A DNA stretch of 16,323 bases from Pavlovales sp. CCMP2436. Taxonomy: Eukaryota > Haptophyta > Pavlovophyceae > Pavlovales. The position numbers and the translations under genes are program-made. Within the stretch, counting starts at the first letter, position 1, and every line of letters begins with the position of its first letter. Below the pieces are notes generated by a model, which was given only the letters and a program-made list of their open reading frames with translations, made no database searches and was not told the DNA's origin. Below, one piece after another: positions 14,974-16,323 of the stretch. The stretch is from contig MU631528.1 of the NCBI GenBank assembly GCA_026770615.1, positions 126,786-143,108 of the forward strand. Direction: 5' to 3'.

Positions 14974-15944
14974 TCATCCGAGTAGAGTATTTGGTCTGTC
15001 AACGGGGGCGGAGTCTTTGTCGGTGGCTGTTACAGGCTTGCCGGTGGTCGTTTTGACCTGCTTGTTGGAGTCGTGCGGGATGGGAGCTTGGTCGCTCCTC
15101 TTCTCGCTCGAGATCCCCTCAAACGAGTCGATGTCCACCCTCCAAGGAGTGAAGATCCCCCCCGCGACCAGCTCTCTCTCGTCGATCTGAACGTGCCGAG
15201 AGAAGTTCACCGTGCCGTCTACTAAGAGGACGATGTACCCAAGGATCAAGCGCATGGAATCTCCATATTGCACGCCATCCCCTCCGTAGCCCAGAATGAA
15301 TCCCCGTTCCATCGGGAGACCGAGCTTGCCGCTCTTCTTTCGGGCCGGGCCGATGAGGAGCATCCTGCAAGGAGCTCCGAACACGGCTAGGTGTTTAGCT
15401 GTTGGTCGTCTGCCGAAGAAAATCTCATGCGGCGAGACCCAGATGCGGACGTTGTCTTGTACGATCTGCTGTGATGCGAGCATGTTGCGAGCTACGCAGG
15501 CATGTCGCATCGCCCAGTGCCAGTGCCTGGTTGGCACCTTGGACATGGCCAGGATTGGTCTCGCATCTGCCGAGAGGGTCCCGATATAGCGCTCGACCTT
15601 GCCGTTGGATTTCGACGTGTCGTGCGCTGAGGTCACATTCACTGACAATCCGAACTCAGTCAAGAGATCATCAATGTCCTTCGAGTTGAGGTTCGTGCCT
15701 CCATCCGTATGAATTCTCCGTTGCCCAAAACCCGGGCCGAGAAGGAGGTGTGCGCCCAAGTTAGCGTGGATGCCGAGCTCCAGGAACCACAGTCGTAGCA
15801 GACGTGCATTTCTCCTCATATGTTTTCCGAAGTTTACCCAACCCGGTTCGAAGCGTCGTCTAGGCAGACGAGGCCATATCGCATCCCTAGGGAACTCCCA
15901 TCGGTGCCGACGGGAAGGTTCACTTTTGATATCGTTAAGATATC
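14974..15944 (-). pseudogene. Integrase of element 2
   Basis: The core begins at the element 3 LTR junction with TDIL and continues VNLPVGTDGSSLGMRYGLVC then LDDASNRVG (frame 2). It shifts by one base near 15838 into the long open frame with IHTDGGTNLNSKDIDDLLTE (second catalytic Asp) and SNGKVERYIGTL (catalytic Glu), then WHWAMRHACVARNML, PHEIFFGRRPTAKHL and GFILGYGGDG. All three acidic residues appear present. The first Asp lies right at the element 3 insertion point. The linker to RT moves frame near 14990 and contains an acidic stretch, DDDSSTSGKDTEEE. Confidence 0.85.
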
Positions 15945-16193
15945 TGTTGGGTTCGCCGATCTGGTCCTTCTCTCGACTAGTCCTTGCAGCGCTAGTCGGA
16001 TTCCGAGCCTCGGAAAGCAGGTAGAAGTAGGTCTAACATCTTACATTTACAAGAAGGTAATTGAGGGCACGAGCTCCGAAATCCCGACGTAACAGTCTGA
16101 ATCCGGCTCTGCGCCCGGACTGGTTATCAACCACTGATAGTCCAGTCAGTATCTGCGGCCAGACCAGCACCACGCTGGATCCGTAGCCTGACA
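15945..16193 (-). repeat. 3' LTR of element 3 (about 249 bp)
   Basis: The minus strand begins TGTCAGGCTACGG after a G7 tract and ends GAACCCAACA, where the element 2 integrase frame resumes. TG/CA ends support an LTR. The expected 5-bp duplication on this side is ATATC (15940-15944, plus strand); its partner is outside the window. A CCAGC-ACCAC-GCTGG hairpin lies within. Confidence 0.65.
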
Positions 16194-16204
16194 CCCCCCC
16201 ACGC
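16194..16204 (-). other. Polypurine tract of element 3
   Basis: GGCGTGGGGGGG on the minus strand abuts the LTR TG, like the G7 tract of element 2. Confidence 0.55.
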
Positions 16205-16323
16205 CATCAGCGCGCGTCGAGCTGAGGCCGTGCATGATGGCGCTCACAGGCGACGGAAGACGGCGAGGGTCGTGGCCATGTCTCCGGTAAGCGACGAGCT
16301 TGTCCGGAACCTTCCTGCGCGCG
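16205..16323 (-). pseudogene. C-terminal end of element 3 polyprotein
   Basis: Two overlapping minus frames give MATTLAVFRR and SAIMHGLSSTR, resembling the C-terminus of element 2 (ATTATIFHRHVDVIMHH). This implies a related copia family with a frameshift near 16245. Only about 40 codons are visible, so the assignment rests on this similarity and the adjacent PPT and LTR. Confidence 0.45.

Larger units (their letters stand above)
12197..16323 (-). mobile_element. Ty1/copia element 2 (older, interrupted, 3' part)
   Basis: Minus-strand integrase, RT, RNase H, PPT and 3' LTR are present in that order. It is interrupted by LTR-like copy B (12548-13288) and by the 3' end of element 3 (from 15945). 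Its 5' LTR, gag and protease lie outside the window. Many stops and frameshifts show it is older than element 1. Confidence 0.85.

Overview
The window looks like nuclear DNA of a flagellated, GC-rich single-celled eukaryote, most likely an alga. Two observations support this: condensin and EF-hand genes of eukaryotic type, and heavily nested Ty1/copia retrotransposons. A short 5' exon resembling a radial-spoke armadillo protein hints at motile flagella. I cannot name the lineage from sequence alone. Genes are GC-rich, while the spaces between them are AT-rich and full of repeats.

Left part (1-6544). A minus-strand gene for the condensin II kleisin NCAPH2 starts at 1836 and runs toward the window edge. 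Its last part here breaks down into a minisatellite that looks like an intron and ends in a 23-base G run. A repeat-rich spacer follows, with GC hairpins, a possible isolated first exon (2991-3143), degenerate tandem repeats and one diverged copy (A) of an LTR-like repeat family. A complete intronless EF-hand gene (4374-4961) starts 162 bp after the end of copy A. Next come an AT-rich spacer and a 624-bp inverted-repeat (foldback or MITE-like) element at 5513-6136.

Right part (6545-16323) is a nest of retroelements, all coding on the minus strand. Element 1 (6550-12193) is a full-length Ty1/copia element with 309-bp LTRs that differ at 6 positions, a 5-bp target duplication (GAATG), PBS, PPT and recognisable gag, protease, integrase, RT and RNase H. 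It carries many lesions: two tandem duplications, three in-frame stops, frameshifts and lost catalytic residues in both RT and integrase. It landed at the very end of the 3' LTR of an older copia, element 2 (12197 to beyond the window). Element 2 is itself interrupted twice. Copy B of the LTR-like family (12548-13288, TG...CA, 5-bp duplication) sits in its RNase H, and the 3' end of a third copia (element 3, LTR 15945-16193) sits in its integrase.

The most interesting candidate for something undescribed is the A/B family. Two diverged copies share an in-frame Lys/Pro-rich short ORF whose stop codon lies beside a conserved hairpin. A second hairpin follows, with a compensatory base-pair change between copies.
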